Part shown: positions 11,112 through 22,879 of the stretch, in pieces | Position numbering within the stretch: position 1 is the first letter of the stretch | How the letters are laid out: every line of letters begins with the position of its first letter | From: Ypsolopha sequella | Taxonomy: Eukaryota; Arthropoda; Insecta; Lepidoptera; Ypsolophidae | NCBI GenBank assembly: GCA_934047225.1 | Contig: OW203988.1 | Span: 4,560,229 to 4,624,228 of the forward strand | Reading direction: 5' to 3' | DNA length: 64,000 nucleotides | Program-made: the position numbers and the translations under genes | Notes under the pieces: model-generated | The model's database searches: none | What the model saw: the letters and a program-made list of their open reading frames with translations, nothing else | Told to the model about the DNA's origin: nothing

Positions 11112-11690
11112 GTGCGCAAGTGGAAAGTATAGCTCGACCAGCCCCCCTATTCTGTATCTTTAGTTGCCAACTGGACTGAGTGCTTATCATCAAAAACATA
11201 GATAAAAACTGAACTTTTAAAATTGCCTTTAGTGGGTATTGAACTATTAACGAACTGTGTCGTTACTTCAAGTGCGAACATATCCTTAGACAATCGGAAT
11301 TCGATAGTAGATCTATGTTTTTGATCATAGGCACCCAGTCCAGATGGCAACTAGAGATACATAATAGGCCCGCAGGCCGCCCTAGATGGACGTGCTGACC
11401 AAATTGGCGACATACTGAAGAAGGGCAAAAGTCGAAAGTACACGAAAGGTGAAAGAGTTGTGTCAGGATCGTAGCACATGAAAATCTGTCGTCTCTGCCT
11501 CGCCATCAATCGGTCAGCCTGAGATTGATGGCGAGGCAGAGACGACAGATTTTCATGTGCTACGATCCTGACACAACTCTTTCACTTTTCGTGTACTTTC
11601 GACTTTTGCCCTTCTTCAGTATGTCGCCAATTTGGTCAGCACGTCCATCTAGGGCGGCCTGGTCGAGCTATATTTTCCACTTGCGCACCA
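11112..11690. repeat. Near-perfect palindrome of RTE-type LINE 3' sequence
   Basis: Bases 11373-11510 and 11524-11661 are inverted copies of 138 bp with a single mismatch by eye, separated by 13 bp. The match continues outward at 11112-11141 versus 11662-11690, where the left side is broken by the MITE at 11142-11372. The sequence is the 3' end of an RTE-like LINE: GGTGCGCAAGTGGAA, GACCAAATTGGCGACATA and GTCGTCTCTGCCTCGCC correspond to the copy at 34640-35110. Near identity of the arms implies a recent origin or conversion. Confidence 0.8.
11142..11372 (-). mobile_element. PIF/Harbinger-like MITE, copy 1 (231 bp)
   Basis: A 231-bp element with about 50-bp imperfect inverted ends (CTATTCTGTATCTTTAGTTG versus the complement of GGCAACTAGAGATACATAAT), flanked by CAG at 11139-11141 and 11373-11375. 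A second copy of identical length at 36142-36372 is also flanked by CAG. Three-base CWG or TWA duplications fit the PIF/Harbinger superfamily. This copy is inserted in the left arm of the LINE palindrome. Confidence 0.7.
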
Positions 11691-12231
11691 AGGGTGGGCC
11701 ACCTGGTTGTGGCTGTTTGAGAGCTCTTACTCTTCCCCGAATAACTGAAAAATTAAAATGAAAAATATTTTGATTTCACATAAACAGTTTTACATTTAAA
11801 ACAGTATTCAGTGTCTCCCAGACTAGACCATGTACCATGTACCATGGGTGCCGATAAACAGATTACAATATAGATGATATACGTGTTCGTACAGGTGGCT
11901 AACAATGTGACACTAAAATATAATTAAAATAAAAGATCATTAGAAAAGTTGACTCATTAAAACTAAAACTAAAGTTACAATCAAAATTAGAATGTAGAAA
12001 ATGATAATACTAATAAATATAAATAAAATACTACATAATTTAACTTCGGGAGGGTTTGCAATTAAGATGGTGGTACCTTCACAGTCGTGCCCGGCATCAG
12101 CTCTACTACTTACCAGGTACCAGGAAATCATAATTCCTAACAATTAGCTGGTCAGTGTTCAGCTGCTATTGTCTAATAGTAGTCTATATTATTCTAATTA
12201 TCTGTACGATTATAAGGTGGTATCAATTTAT

Positions 12232-12310
12232 ACAGCCAAATTCATACTGGAGGCATGGTAAGTGATCATCAGTATCACGGATCGATAACACTTTTTGCAA
12301 TTTTGACGTG
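12232..12310 (+). repeat. Fragment of the ATTCATACTGGAGGCTTG foldback family
   Basis: AAATTCATACTGGAGGCATGG, GTAAGTGATCATCAGTATCA and CGGATCGATAACACTTTTTG match one arm of the palindromes at 62323-62837. The other arm is missing. Confidence 0.55.
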
Positions 12311-12629
12311 AATCATGGGCATTGTTGTGTTTGTATACGACATACCGAGCATTGTTAAAAAAATAAGTGTGATTTGATTTTATTTAACGTCCCGGTTCAC
12401 AGATTGAATTATTAACTCTAGTCTTATATTTAGAATTACACAATATAACTTTAAATATATACAATAAATAAAAGAAAATTTAAAACTTGAAATATATTTC
12501 GGCACTTAGTGGGCCGTCATCAGTCAAATATTAAAAAAATTATAAATATACCATAGTAATAAAAAATTAAAAAGACAATATTTTTCTTAATTAACATATA
12601 TGCTCTTATATACTTTTTATGATTTAAAA

Positions 12630-12694
12630 GGTACTTGTACTCGTCCACAAATTCTTATATCAAATAATAAAAGTTTGTGGACAAGTACAAGCAC
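12630..12694. repeat. Hairpin, about 22-bp arms
   Basis: GTACTTGTACTCGTCCACAAA is followed about 20 bases later by TTTGTGGACAAGTACAAGCAC, an imperfect inverted repeat. It is probably the core of a decayed foldback element. Confidence 0.5.
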
Positions 12695-12775
12695 CCTTCA
12701 AGTGCCAACAATCACCACCATCTAATTAAAACTAATTGAGGCATATTATATATTTATTAAAGTATAACTCTAGTC

Positions 12776-13196
12776 TTAAGAGGCTATGCGAATTTTATTT
12801 TTGTCACTGTCACTCCAAGCGAACAATCGCGCAGTGCGAGAGGGGCGGATTCAGTGCAAAAGGGAAAAAAGTTGGTTTTTTATTTTTATTAAAAAAACTA
12901 AAATAACTAGCAAAATTTCAAATATGAAATCTCTAGATACTATTGAAACACACCTAATAAAATATGTTTGAATTATGTATATTTCTATTTGTCAAACGAG
13001 GAGAAAAAGTGTGTTTGAAGACCTCATTTCAACAATTATTTCTATCGAGGAAAATTTATCCAAACATGTTTTCCAATTTCAAAACCCTAGATTATATAGT
13101 CAAAATGCATATATCAGAAATTCATTAAAATTTTCCGTGTATTTCATGAAATACACAGAAAAGAAACACCCATATTTTTTTCGCATATCGCCTTAA
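12776..13196 (+). mobile_element. TTAA-flanked MITE family, copy 1
   Basis: TTAA at both ends (12776-12779 and 13193-13196). The ends are the imperfect inverted repeat TTAAGAGGCTATGCGA / TTAAGGCGATATGCGA. About 420 bp. TTAA duplication with short inverted ends is the hallmark of piggyBac-type elements, so I infer a non-autonomous piggyBac-like MITE. Internal landmarks are GCGCAGTGCGAGAGG, GAAGACCTCATTTCAACAAT and TCATGAAATACACAGAAAAG. The two short open frames inside recur in most copies and are by-products of the repeat. Confidence 0.8.
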
Positions 13197-13847
13197 CTAC
13201 ACAAAAAACGGAATTTCTTGGAAAACTACAACATCATCATCTTCCTCAAATTCAAAAGTCAGAGCCACACTTATTCTGTTAAAAAGCCCTCGATAACAAT
13301 GGCCAGTAGTTAACTAAAATTTGCTAAAATCTGCCTGCAAAAATGTTTACGAACAATAGACACAGACAGACTTCGTCATGTCAAATTATGATCATCGTGC
13401 AGTTTGATGTGGTGTTTGCCTTTGTTATCTTGGTAATAAATGGAATAATATTATGGTACATACATCATACGCACACACAAAATGGAATGCATCCACAATT
13501 CCGCATCGGTCGAATAGTAATCATAAGGTGCGTTTAAAATGAGATTTGTTTATTTTGTTTAGTCGTTGCAAAAAAATAAATATCTGTTGATAACCCTAGG
13601 CTGGCCCCAACTAAGCCCCTCTGTGCTCCCCCCCACCGGTATCCTATATTATGTCCACAATCTTGTCTATAGTTTAATCTAATGACTAATGAGTAGTTAG
13701 GGTATTCATTGATTTATTTGCTTTTGTTTCTTCTAAAAATTTTAATAAGGGATTAGCTTTGATTCAGCGATTTCTCGAAGTCAGATATCAATCATATTAT
13801 TAAAACCTCATTAAATAAAATTTTAGTTCGTTAATGACTGTAATGAT

Positions 13848-14594
13848 CAGGGATAGGATAATCGGATCGATATATACCGATATAAGTTGGAAAAACTGAA
13901 AAAGTTTGTAGGTGTGGAGTCGCCTTCTTATAATATTATTTTTTTAGTTAAATCCGGGAATTACGGAATTACTTAAATAAAATTGTTGTCGACATACGTT
14001 TGTCGTTTTATGGCTCGTATCTTAAAATAATAAATATTCGGTATCCCCTGAAGATGGATTGATTTCCGAAACCGGTTGGGAAGTGTGCAACGAGAAGTGT
14101 GCAACAAATATAATTATGTTATGAAACAACTAGTACAAGTGTTTTTGTTCAAAATCAAGATACTTAAATAAAACGTTACGGCAATGTAATACTTAATAGA
14201 TATGTTACCGGCAATCTAAATAAATGAAAAAAAAAAATAGGAATTTAATACAATTCCTAGGAAATTTACAAAATGCGAAGCTTATTTAGGCCGAACAGAG
14301 CAAAAGGCAAAACAGAAGGCCGATCAAAAATAAAATAAAATAAACAAATAGATAAATCGGCTTGGCATTTTATAAATTTCCTAGGAATTGTATACAGTTT
14401 CTAAATAATATAAATTTACGCTAACATCTACTAAGTATTAGGTACATCATAGTAACGTTTTAAGCAATGCAGTAATTTCCGTAATTTTCACTATCAAAAT
14501 AAATAATATTTTAAGAATCCGACTCCACACCTACAAACTTTTTCAAGGATTTTTCCAACTTTAGCTATATATCGATCCGATTATCCTATCCCTG
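13848..14594. mobile_element. hAT-like non-autonomous element (747 bp)
   Basis: Ends are inverted repeats beginning CAGGGATAGGATAATCGGAT and extending about 75 bp (13848-13925 versus about 14520-14594). The flanks are a perfect 8-bp duplication, GTAATGAT, at 13840-13847 and 14595-14602. CAGGG-type ends with 8-bp duplications indicate hAT. No transposase is recognisable inside. A second, inner inverted repeat (CAATTCCTAGGAAATTTACA near 14250, with its complement near 14376-14396) suggests another small insertion or internal duplication. Confidence 0.8.
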
Positions 14595-15458
14595 GTAATG
14601 ATAGAAGCTTTTTTTTATCTTAGAATAGTTCTATGTACTTGAAGATTTTTCTGTGTCTCTTGGTGGAATAAAGTGTCTAGTTAGAATAAAGTATTATAAG
14701 TAATTTTCCAATTATTTTGGAAAATGGATTCAAGCCTTGATCTGGATTGCGATCTATTGTTTTAGCGATAATTGGGATTACAGGCGAGTACACGCCAATG
14801 ACCTTGATAACTATGATTAAAGCCCGGCTTAACTCGATCAGATTTTATGTTAGTAAAAAAAAAAACAATATATATATGATGATAAACTACAGAATATCTG
14901 GAATGTGATGGCCGAATTAGTATTTAAATTTTTGTCAATTCAACTAAATAAATAGCAGAAGAAGGTCCCCAGTAAGACAAACATTCGATTGAATTAATCA
15001 AGTATGCAAACATACAATTTATAACTTGGTCAAATTATTACTTCTATGCAAACAAAAGAGTTCCCCGTACATTGGATGAATTTTATCATTATATAGACTA
15101 CAACATCCTGCATATAGGCCACTAGATGGCGCTAGGTGTAAGCAGCCAAAAGTAGTACCAAGTATACTTACAAAAAGACTAACAAGGTACTCACTCGTAC
15201 TACTTACTTGGCTTCGATTAACGACAAACTTCGTCACATTACGTATTATCATTGTTTTTTTATTTATTAATAAATGTCTCTACTAATACCATCACAGCAT
15301 TTCATATTGAAAACAATATGATGTCCTTTATTTTAATCTTATGCCATTTATTAATCTTATGAAATCCTTTAAAACATAAAACGGGAGCTGGCAACCCTAG
15401 TTTCAATTTTCCTGGTTAAGGATACGATATATCATATCGTCTGTGCAATAATCCCATT

Positions 15459-15530
15459 TACTCTAGGCGGAAAGACCCGCAGTGCGAGGGAGACGGAATC
15501 GGGGAAAATTGTCAAAAAGTTGGTTTTAAA
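15459..15530 (+). repeat. Decayed relic of the TTAA MITE
   Basis: GCAGTGCGAGGGAGACGGA, then TCAAAAAGTTGGTTTTA, matches the GCGCAGTGCGAGAGGGGCGGA...AAAAAGTTGGTTTTAT part of the family. Ends are lost. Confidence 0.4.
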
Positions 15531-16151
15531 TTAATACAAAATTAACATTGATGTAAAATAAACATAGATTCACGATTCACCTCTCCAAAGCGTCCTCGCT
15601 AAAAGAGCTCCAAAACACGATTTTGGAGCACCTGCGCTCTCAGTATTGCTCGGAGTCCCAAAGCGATACAATGCCGAAGTGCTCCATAAAAAAGTGCAAA
15701 AATCACACTTCTACAGCATCAAAAAAAGATGGGATATCTTACTTTTGTTGCGTAAAAACTGTATTTTTTACTTTTCGTATGTATGTTTAGTGTGCAATCT
15801 ACAAACACAACGTTATTTTAAATTTTATGTTAAAATAATCGTCACGGAGGTTATATAATCCACCCAAATCAAAATTACACACCGCTAACAGAAGTATCTT
15901 ACTTTCCGCATTCACTCAATTAGTCGGTTTATGGTCTTACGGTTTATGGTTTTATTCAGATTCCAATAGAGTCGCTTTTTTTGTTAGGACTATATTTTTT
16001 TTTGCTTATTTGAGATTGTTTTAGTAACAAAATATAAATACGTTTATGAATGAGTAATAACTTAAAGAATAAAAAACCTATGTTACAATGCTTTGGCTCT
16101 ATCTTATAAGATCCTAATATACCTTAATTTACTAAAATTCACAAAATACTA

Positions 16152-16409
16152 GTGTGAAATTTTGATGATCTTTTTCCTTCAAACAGGTTGTTCTACCCAT
16201 TAATATGAACAACTTTTACTATGGGGACAACCCTAAAATCGCGGAAAAAAAATCTGCTGTTCCATAGAAAAGTCAAATACCTACTCAACCGAAATGTATG
16301 AAACAGCTGATTTATTTTTTGCGATTTCAGGGTTGGCCCCATAGTAAAAGTTGTTCATATACATGGGTAGAACACCCTATTTGAAGGAAAAGATTAACAA
16401 AACTTCACC
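16152..16409. repeat. Foldback element (about 258 bp)
   Basis: The left arm (GTGTGAAATTTTGATGATC, TTCCTTCAAACAGG, TTCTACCCATTAATATGAAC, AACTTTTACTATGGGG) is inverted on the right (CCCCATAGTAAAAGTTGTTC, ATGGGTAGAACACCC, TTTGAAGGAAAAG). Arms are about 90 bp with scattered mismatches. There is no coding capacity. Confidence 0.65.
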
Positions 16410-17364
16410 TTGTATAAATTATTATAGTAATATATATATTTATCTTTATTGTGTAAGTATGTGTGTAGAAATAATATAAGATCACTATTGCACAGTAACA
16501 ACACTTATTGAAACTACTAGGAATGCATGGTCCGTCACGTTTTACTGTCTGTAGCAAGACAGAAGTGGTGATTAGAAAAGAAACCCGCCATTATGTCCAT
16601 GAAACCACAATCATTAAATTAAACTACATAAATAATATAGTATTCCACTTGTTATATCGCACCACATTGCCCAAAAAACTTAACCATGCTCTTTATAAAC
16701 AGAACTCCAATTCTCTTATGTATTAGTAAATAATAGCTGTTTGGTAACACCCCGTATAAAATTAATATATTTGAAGCAAATATAAAATTAACATTACAAA
16801 ATAACTTTTGCATAGACGGATTCCCAGACCAAAAACTTGAAACAATTTTTTGGTTTATTAAATTTTGCGGCTCCACCGACATTTATGTTCAACTTTATTC
16901 TCGGCCAACGTAGTCATGACGTAGTCCAAGATGTCGGCATTCAACTAATCTGCAATGACAAACTAAAGTGGTTCTTGTTTGTTTCTTTTACGGTTGAAAA
17001 TCCTAGAGTTAATTTCGCACATGTACCCTGTTTGATTTATGTAATGTGTATATATACTCGTACCATGTAGGTTTGTATAGTAACTATCGGACGGATTCGA
17101 GCGAGAACTTAGTATGAGCACACCCCCGACACTTCTTTGTTCTCGCTCAAGTTATTTACCTACACTCTCACGCGCGCATCTGGCTCGTCCGCACACGCTT
17201 GTGTGTGTGCGTGAGCTAGTCTAGGGCTGGCAGCAAGCGTGTGAGCGTCGTCGATCGAGAGGGACAACATTTATAGTCAGCAACTTATATGATTCTCTTC
17301 CTAAATTTTAGCGTGGTTAATCCCTAGGTCCTAATTTGGTTCCCCGTGGATTATTTTTGTATTA

Positions 17365-17545
17365 AAAATATATACATCGTCACGACTTGAATCAAATGCT
17401 CGAGGGGGTGTTAGAGGTGTTCCGAGTGTGAACTTTGAAATGCATGTCACAGTCCGCACTCGGTACACCCGCGTTTCACCTACAAATATTACGTCCCAAC
17501 GTGAAGGGGGGTGAGCTCTATCGCCGTACTTCGGGCACAAATAGA
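17365..17545 (-). repeat. SINE A, partial copy
   Basis: Reverse-complement match to the 3' two thirds of the tRNA-headed SINE at 33104-33432: ATCGTCACGAC...GAGGGGGTGT, GTGTGAACTTTGAAATGCA, CGCGTTTCACC, TACGTCCCAACGTGA and GCCGTACTTCGGGCACAAAT. The tRNA-like head is absent. The open frame seen on this strand is a by-product. Confidence 0.6.
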
Positions 17546-18099
17546 CAATTTTTAGGACATGTTGAAATTTGCTCAGCTCGAACGGTGACACAAAAACATT
17601 CGATTTTTTAAATTTCAACTTAATGTTGAAATTCTTACCAACTGTTACACAACTGCTTGAGAGTTGCAGTTAACGCCCTAAACCAATACATAAAAGAAAA
17701 TGCCTTGGTTTAGTTCATCGGCAGGAAATAAAAAAAAACTGCGTTCTTTATTTTTTGCTCCGTTTTCAATGCATCCATAAACACCACAAAAACGAACCAT
17801 ATTCATTAAAAATCAGTATCGTAATAAAACAAAAAACAAAATACGCGCGCAGTGAACGAGTGCTACTCGAGCTCTACGTGCCACCAGATTTCCACTAACT
17901 TGCGGGGGACCGCGGGGGATGTTAAATTCGCGCGGGGAGGTGAGTGTCGCTTCTTTACGTAGTAATACTTTATATTCTCTGGTATGAGACTGTGTTTCTT
18001 GCCTATTATTGTTCTGAGAAAATTAACTAAAATAGCTACAAAAATTTCCATAACCAGTAATTTAGGTATTGTTAAAACCCGTCTAAACAAATATTTTTG

Positions 18100-18310
18100 A
18101 AGTCTGTATGGTATCCCAATTTGTCAGAATATCAAAAAAAGTGTAAATTTAGACCTCATTTCAATAATTATTTCAAATAATTCCTCGAATCGCGTTTCTG
18201 ATAGCCCAAAATCTAGAAAAAGGTCCCAAAATTGTTATATTAATTAATTTTACTTGGAACTTCTTCAAACAGTGTAAATTTTCACGGTATACACCCTTAA
18301 GAGCGCACCG
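18100..18310 (+). repeat. Possible decayed TTAA MITE relic
   Basis: AAAAAAAGTGTAAATTTAGA and CCTCATTTCAATAATTATTT resemble the AAAAAGTGTGTTTGAAGACC / CTCATTTCAACAATTATTTC part of the family. The rest has diverged beyond reliable alignment by eye. Confidence 0.35.
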
Positions 18311-18926
18311 AACTTTTTACACACACAGACACGTTTTTATAACGTTCGTTTGAAGTAGTAAACAATTAAATTAAAATCTAGGGAAATATATTGGTATTAT
18401 TGAGTATATATACTAGACTGTATACACGATGGAAACACGATTTGATAAAGTTGACTCGATAAAATAAATTCGCAAAGTTACCTCTTTTCGAGCAACTTTT
18501 TCCTATTTTTCCCCTATTTTTTTTTATAAATAAGTAATTTGATATGATGATTAATTTACTAAAGTGAAATTTACTAAAGTAAAGTGAAGATAACTGGAGC
18601 GTTTATACACGAGATGAAAATAACAACGAGAAAAAAAAAAAGTGCAAAAGTTTGGTTTTTTTCTTTACTCTTTACACATAAAGAAAAAGATAGAGACAAA
18701 GGCAAACGCTCGGTGCGCCCTTAATGTTTCGTTGAAGTTACTTATCGGCATGTCATCGACCTGGTTCTTCAATTGTCGGGGTGAGCCGACCGCGGCTGGT
18801 GATAACACCGCTTGGTCTATTGACATAATTTTCGTTTTATTTGTAAACAATTGTGTTTTTATGAGGCGATGGTCTTTATTGTATGTCTGTCTGGAGCTAC
18901 TTGTAAGGAGAAAAGATAAATAAAAT

Positions 18927-19205
18927 TGTAGTTTATGTTACAAGGGCGAAAAGGAACAAATTTTTAAACGTAACCGAGTAATTTATTGCTCTTACGCCCG
19001 TATATCATACTACGTTTTTCAATGCATAGTGTGAGGAAATAAAACAAATATAATCTTGTGAACTTTAAATTATGATAGGCTCAAAAGGACTGTATCCAGA
19101 GCCGTTAAACAGTGGAAAAAAAAGTATAACATAGGGCAAAATAATCGACTTTCTGTTCGGTTTTGATGCACAAAAAGTGGGCCTTTACGAGCACTTGCAT
19201 TAAAA
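18927..19205 (-). repeat. Interspersed repeat family B, copy 2
   Basis: Reverse orientation of the repeat at 9155-9520, from TGTAGTTTATGTTACAAGGG to GGGCCTTTACGAGCACTTGC. A segment between AGTATAACAT and AGGGCAAAATAATCG is missing, so this copy has an internal deletion. Confidence 0.65.
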
Positions 19206-19789
19206 ATATTATGATCTAATATCTCACAAACGATGTTGGTTTTGCTGGAAAAAATCTCTTCCAAAGATAGCACGCCTATTGCATATTGTTTAAATGTAAA
19301 TATTATATGTATCCCTGCTTCTGTATATGTGTGTGTACAATAAAGAATAAAGAACGATTATGGAATGTCTTTTTGGGAGGAATGATTTGTGATGAACTTG
19401 AGGTGCATTTACATCACCGTAAATAAAAATACCAAGTTCTACAAATATGTATTGGATTCATCGTTTAAACGACATCTTCAGGCACAAAATTCCAAATTCG
19501 AAGCACAATAACACGATTTTATAAATATAAATACATTTATAATTTGTTTTAAATCATAAATTTACAAATATATAAAAAATAATAATGTTTAAATGTGCAA
19601 AATATAAACCTACGGATTTGTTTACTTTTTGTCGTAATAAGTGTTGATCACAGTACCTACTGTAAAACGTGTATTTAGTCTATTCCCATAGCTTAATTTC
19701 TAAAAGATTTTTTTAAATTTTTTTTTACGGAATATGCGCCATTATGAATTAGAATCTATAAATATAAACTTGATGAAACTCTGAAACGA

Positions 19790-19915
19790 ACAGATATTTT
19801 ATACGACGTTTAGTTTTTGTATATAAGAAAATTGGTGAAAAAATCATTCGTCAATTTGACTTTTTTCTAGTATCCGTCCCTCTCGCACTGCGGGTTTTTC
19901 CGCATGGAGTAACAG
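19790..19915 (-). repeat. Decayed relic of the TTAA MITE
   Basis: CCGTCCCTCTCGCACTGCG, GGTTTTTCCGCATGGAG and TAACAGTGA match the reverse strand of the GC-richer end of the TTAA family. The termini are not recognisable. Confidence 0.4.
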
Positions 19916-19919
19916 TGAT

Positions 19920-20072
19920 TGATGCAAGTGCGACCTAATCTGTCTTAACGTGTCTTCCGAAGCACGCAGACCGACCACAAACTGCTCCTACGGGGTTTGA
20001 AGTTTTAAACCCGCGTCCTCCGGATTAGTGGTCGAACGAACGTATTAACCACTAGACTACAGAGACGGCCAT
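19920..20072 (-). repeat. tRNA-derived SINE fragment
   Basis: The reverse strand reads GTCTCTGTAGTCTAGTGGTT, resembling the A box of tRNA-Asp/Glu, and 30-40 bases later ACGCGGGTTTAA, a weak B box. The acceptor stem does not close, so it is not a functional tRNA. Similar text (TCCGAA.CACGCAGACCGA) occurs at about 32915, suggesting a dispersed family. Confidence 0.5.
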
Positions 20073-20166
20073 CGCCAACCGATTGTGCTCATTCAACTGG
20101 CCATAGAGTCAGGGCGGCGACTGCCATCCGGGCCCTTGCCTGCGCGGGCCCCCCAGCCTTACTATA

Positions 20167-21193
20167 CAGGCTGGAAAAAATTCAAGGGCCCTGGAGGGGA
20201 ACTACCTTAAATCCTTTAGTTACCTCATTTTACTGAAAGGAAACATTCTTTTATTTTTTAAAAGAAACAAAACTGCATTCAAAGATATTCTGAAATTCGC
20301 TTGTTTCAACCGGGAATCGAACCAACAAAATATAAAAAAAATAAACCCTCGCTATTTTATTATAAGAATCGGTAGGATTATTGTTCAGGATAAAATTTGT
20401 CTAATAAACATTTGGTCTTACACTGATCTGTTGTATGAGATACCCATGAAACTAAATATTTATTGCAAGTTCTTTATTAACAATACCTAGTACTGTTCAC
20501 TTCTAACAAGTAAATGACACGTTATAATTTTCTTATCTCTCTTACATCCAAAGACATCGTATGAAGTACAAGCTTGCTAATGTTATTTATCTTAAGTACC
20601 TTGTTGAAGACTTCAATAAGAAAATCGTTAAATGGTGGTAATAAATCTATGCATAGCACAATTCCTTCTTGCACTAGGCGTACTGACGAAAAGTTTAAAA
20701 AGGGAATGTATTTTATTTGCAACGCGGAACAAAAATTTGAAGTTAGAACGATAACTTTCAACATTTTTAAAATCGATAAACGTATTCGTTCGAATTTCAA
20801 ATTTTGTTTTGTTTTGCTTTCATTCCGTGCTGTCATTGTGTAATAATGGCATGTCATTATTACTTTACAAGTGAACAGTACAGGTATTGTTAATAGAATT
20901 TGTAATAGATATTTAATTTCATGGGTATCTCGTACAACAAATGAGTGTAAGACTAAATGTTTATTAGACAAATTTTATCCTGAACAATAATCCTACCGAT
21001 TCGTATAATAAAACAGCGAGGGTTTATTTTTTAGTTAGTTCAGTTCCCGCGTGAGACAAGCAAATTTTAGAAGATCTTTGAATGCAGTTTTGTTTCTTTA
21101 AAAAAATAAAGGAATGTTTTCTTTCAGTAAAATGAGCTAACTTAAGGATTTAAGGTAGTTCCCCTCCAGGGCCCTTAAATTTTTTCCACCCTG
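20167..21193. mobile_element. Tc1/mariner-like non-autonomous element with about 360-bp TIRs
   Basis: The left end (CAGGCTGGAAAAAATTCAAG, then GGCCCTGGAGGGGAACTACC) is the reverse complement of the right end (GGTAGTTCCCCTCCAGGGCC...CCACCCTG). The inversion runs for about 360 bp each side (20167-20530 and 20840-21193). TA flanks both ends (20165-20166 and 21194-21195). The interior of about 300 bp has no transposase signature. The 149-codon frame on the reverse strand runs through an inverted arm and is not considered real. Confidence 0.7.
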
Positions 21194-21394
21194 TATACTA
21201 CCTACACGCAAAATAGTTTACATACATACGTAGATGAATTTTCAAATTTGTGAATATTTTTTAATTTAAAATTTGTCTAAAGGTTTTGCAAAATTACCTA
21301 CCTAAATCATATATTAATAAACGAAGCGAGTTCTTCGAGATATTGTAGTGAAAAACTTTACCTTTTTTGTCCAATCAAATCCAATCCAATCCAT

Positions 21395-21860
21395 CAGCCA
21401 ATATCGGTCCACTTTGGACATAGGTCTCTCCAAGGGCACGCCACATTTTTCTATCCTCGGCCATCCTCATTCAGCCACTACCGGCAATATTTTTTAGATC
21501 GTCAGTCCAGCGAGCTGGCGGGCGTCCTACACTGCGTCTGCCGGTTTGTGGTCTCTTCTCGAGAACCTTTCTCCCCCATCGGTTATCGGTTCTTCGGCTG
21601 ATGTGGCCAGCCCACTGCCACTTCAGCTTGCTTATCTTAGAGGCTATGTCGATGACTTTGGTTCTTTAACGAATCACCTCATTTCTGATATGATCCATCA
21701 AACAAACTCCGAGCATAGCCCGCTCCATAGCTCGCTGAGCGACTTTGAATAGCCGTCAGTGTCCACGTTTCGGCACCGTAAGTCACGACCGGCAGAACGC
21801 ACTGGTTGAAGACTTTTGTCTTTAAACACCGAGGAATGGCCAAGGAGAATATCTGACGTA
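21395..21860 (-). mobile_element. LINE reverse-transcriptase C-terminal fragment
   Basis: The reverse strand encodes QRAMERAMLGVCLMDHIRNE, KISKLKWQWAGHISRR and RWTDDLKNIAGSGWMRMAE. This is the C-terminal tail of RTE/craniate-type LINE polyproteins, as recalled from the family. It contains at least two in-frame stops, so it is a pseudogene fragment. It lies about 200 bp to the right of the long-TIR element. Confidence 0.7.
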
Positions 21861-22221
21861 ACTTTTTGTAATAAATTTTAATTTAAAATTTGCATTATTG
21901 TCTAAACTCGTCGTTACTCCCCCGGCCGAATTAAAGCTTGACTAGGAATTTTGAAAAAAATCTGTTTGCCATCCGGGCCCCTAAGCTCTATGAGATAAAA
22001 TTTATCGTAGATAGCAGAATATTTATCTGTAGTAGATTTTAAGCAACTAAAAATAATCGCGACTGATGGCGGACTTAAATAAGGTTTCTAAACCGAGGGA
22101 AAATCGTGTTTTCTATATATTTCTTAAATATGTTTTTACATTCTAATAATTAGCATTGTACTAACGAAACAAAATGGCACAAAATGTATACTACCAGAAG
22201 GCCGACTCGACGACCAACGGA

Positions 22222-22352
22222 GCGAAAACAGACGCACACATGCATAGACGCGTACGTATGATGATCTCGGCAGAATTTCGTATTGGCATTCGACCGACTT
22301 CATCCGAGATCGTCGTACGTACGCGTCTATGTGTGCGTGCGCCTGTTTTCGC
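22222..22352. repeat. GC-rich foldback
   Basis: GCGAAAACAGACGCACACAT, GCATAGACGCGTACGTA and GATCTCGG are inverted as CCGAGATC, TACGTACGCGTCTATGTG and GCGCCTGTTTTCGC, giving arms of about 50 bp around a 35-bp centre. It is noticeably GC-richer than its surroundings. The overlapping open frames on both strands follow from the symmetry. Confidence 0.65.
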
Positions 22353-22879
22353 TAGTAATGCGGAGTAAACATTCTGTAAGTGGTTATTTTGTGCCCTAAG
22401 GCCCAGTCCGACGCTAATCATCATCATCAATACATGTAATAAAACAGTAGAACCCGGTACACAATACTGGTGCTTATGGAGTCATACTGGAATGCTCTTC
22501 TCCTCATTGCGGCTCATTGTATTCATGACTGTCGTACTATCAGTTCATTCAAGAAAAGCTGAAAGATTACTACCATTCGCTTTATGAATAACAAAATATT
22601 ATATTTATTTATTTTATTGTATTGTATTTATACTTACGGTATGTATTATATGCATATAATAATGGAAGTAAGTACATTATTATTATATGTATATTATTTA
22701 CATTTCATTTTACTATTTAGGCAAACTTAATTTTTGTGCACGTGTATGATTATTACACTCATTTAAATTTCATTTGTTTCTTCAATAGTTTGCTGTAAAA
22801 AATCTCTTATTAGAGATAAGCTAACCAATATGTACATACCTTTTATTTACTGTGTCTGTTTTTGTTCGTGTTTCTATAA

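Noticed and set aside
12786..12971. Small conserved proteins starting MRILFLSLSLQ and MVPIRQTRRKSVFED
   Set aside because: These frames recur in most TTAA MITE copies and track the repeat; frames differ between copies through indels, with no sign of coding constraint.
20522..20971. 149-codon reverse open frame
   Set aside because: It runs out of the interior into one inverted arm of the 20167-21193 element, has no recognisable domain and mirrors the other strand.
22174..22430. Overlapping arginine-rich frames on both strands
   Set aside because: The segment is a GC-rich palindrome, so open frames on one strand are reflected on the other.
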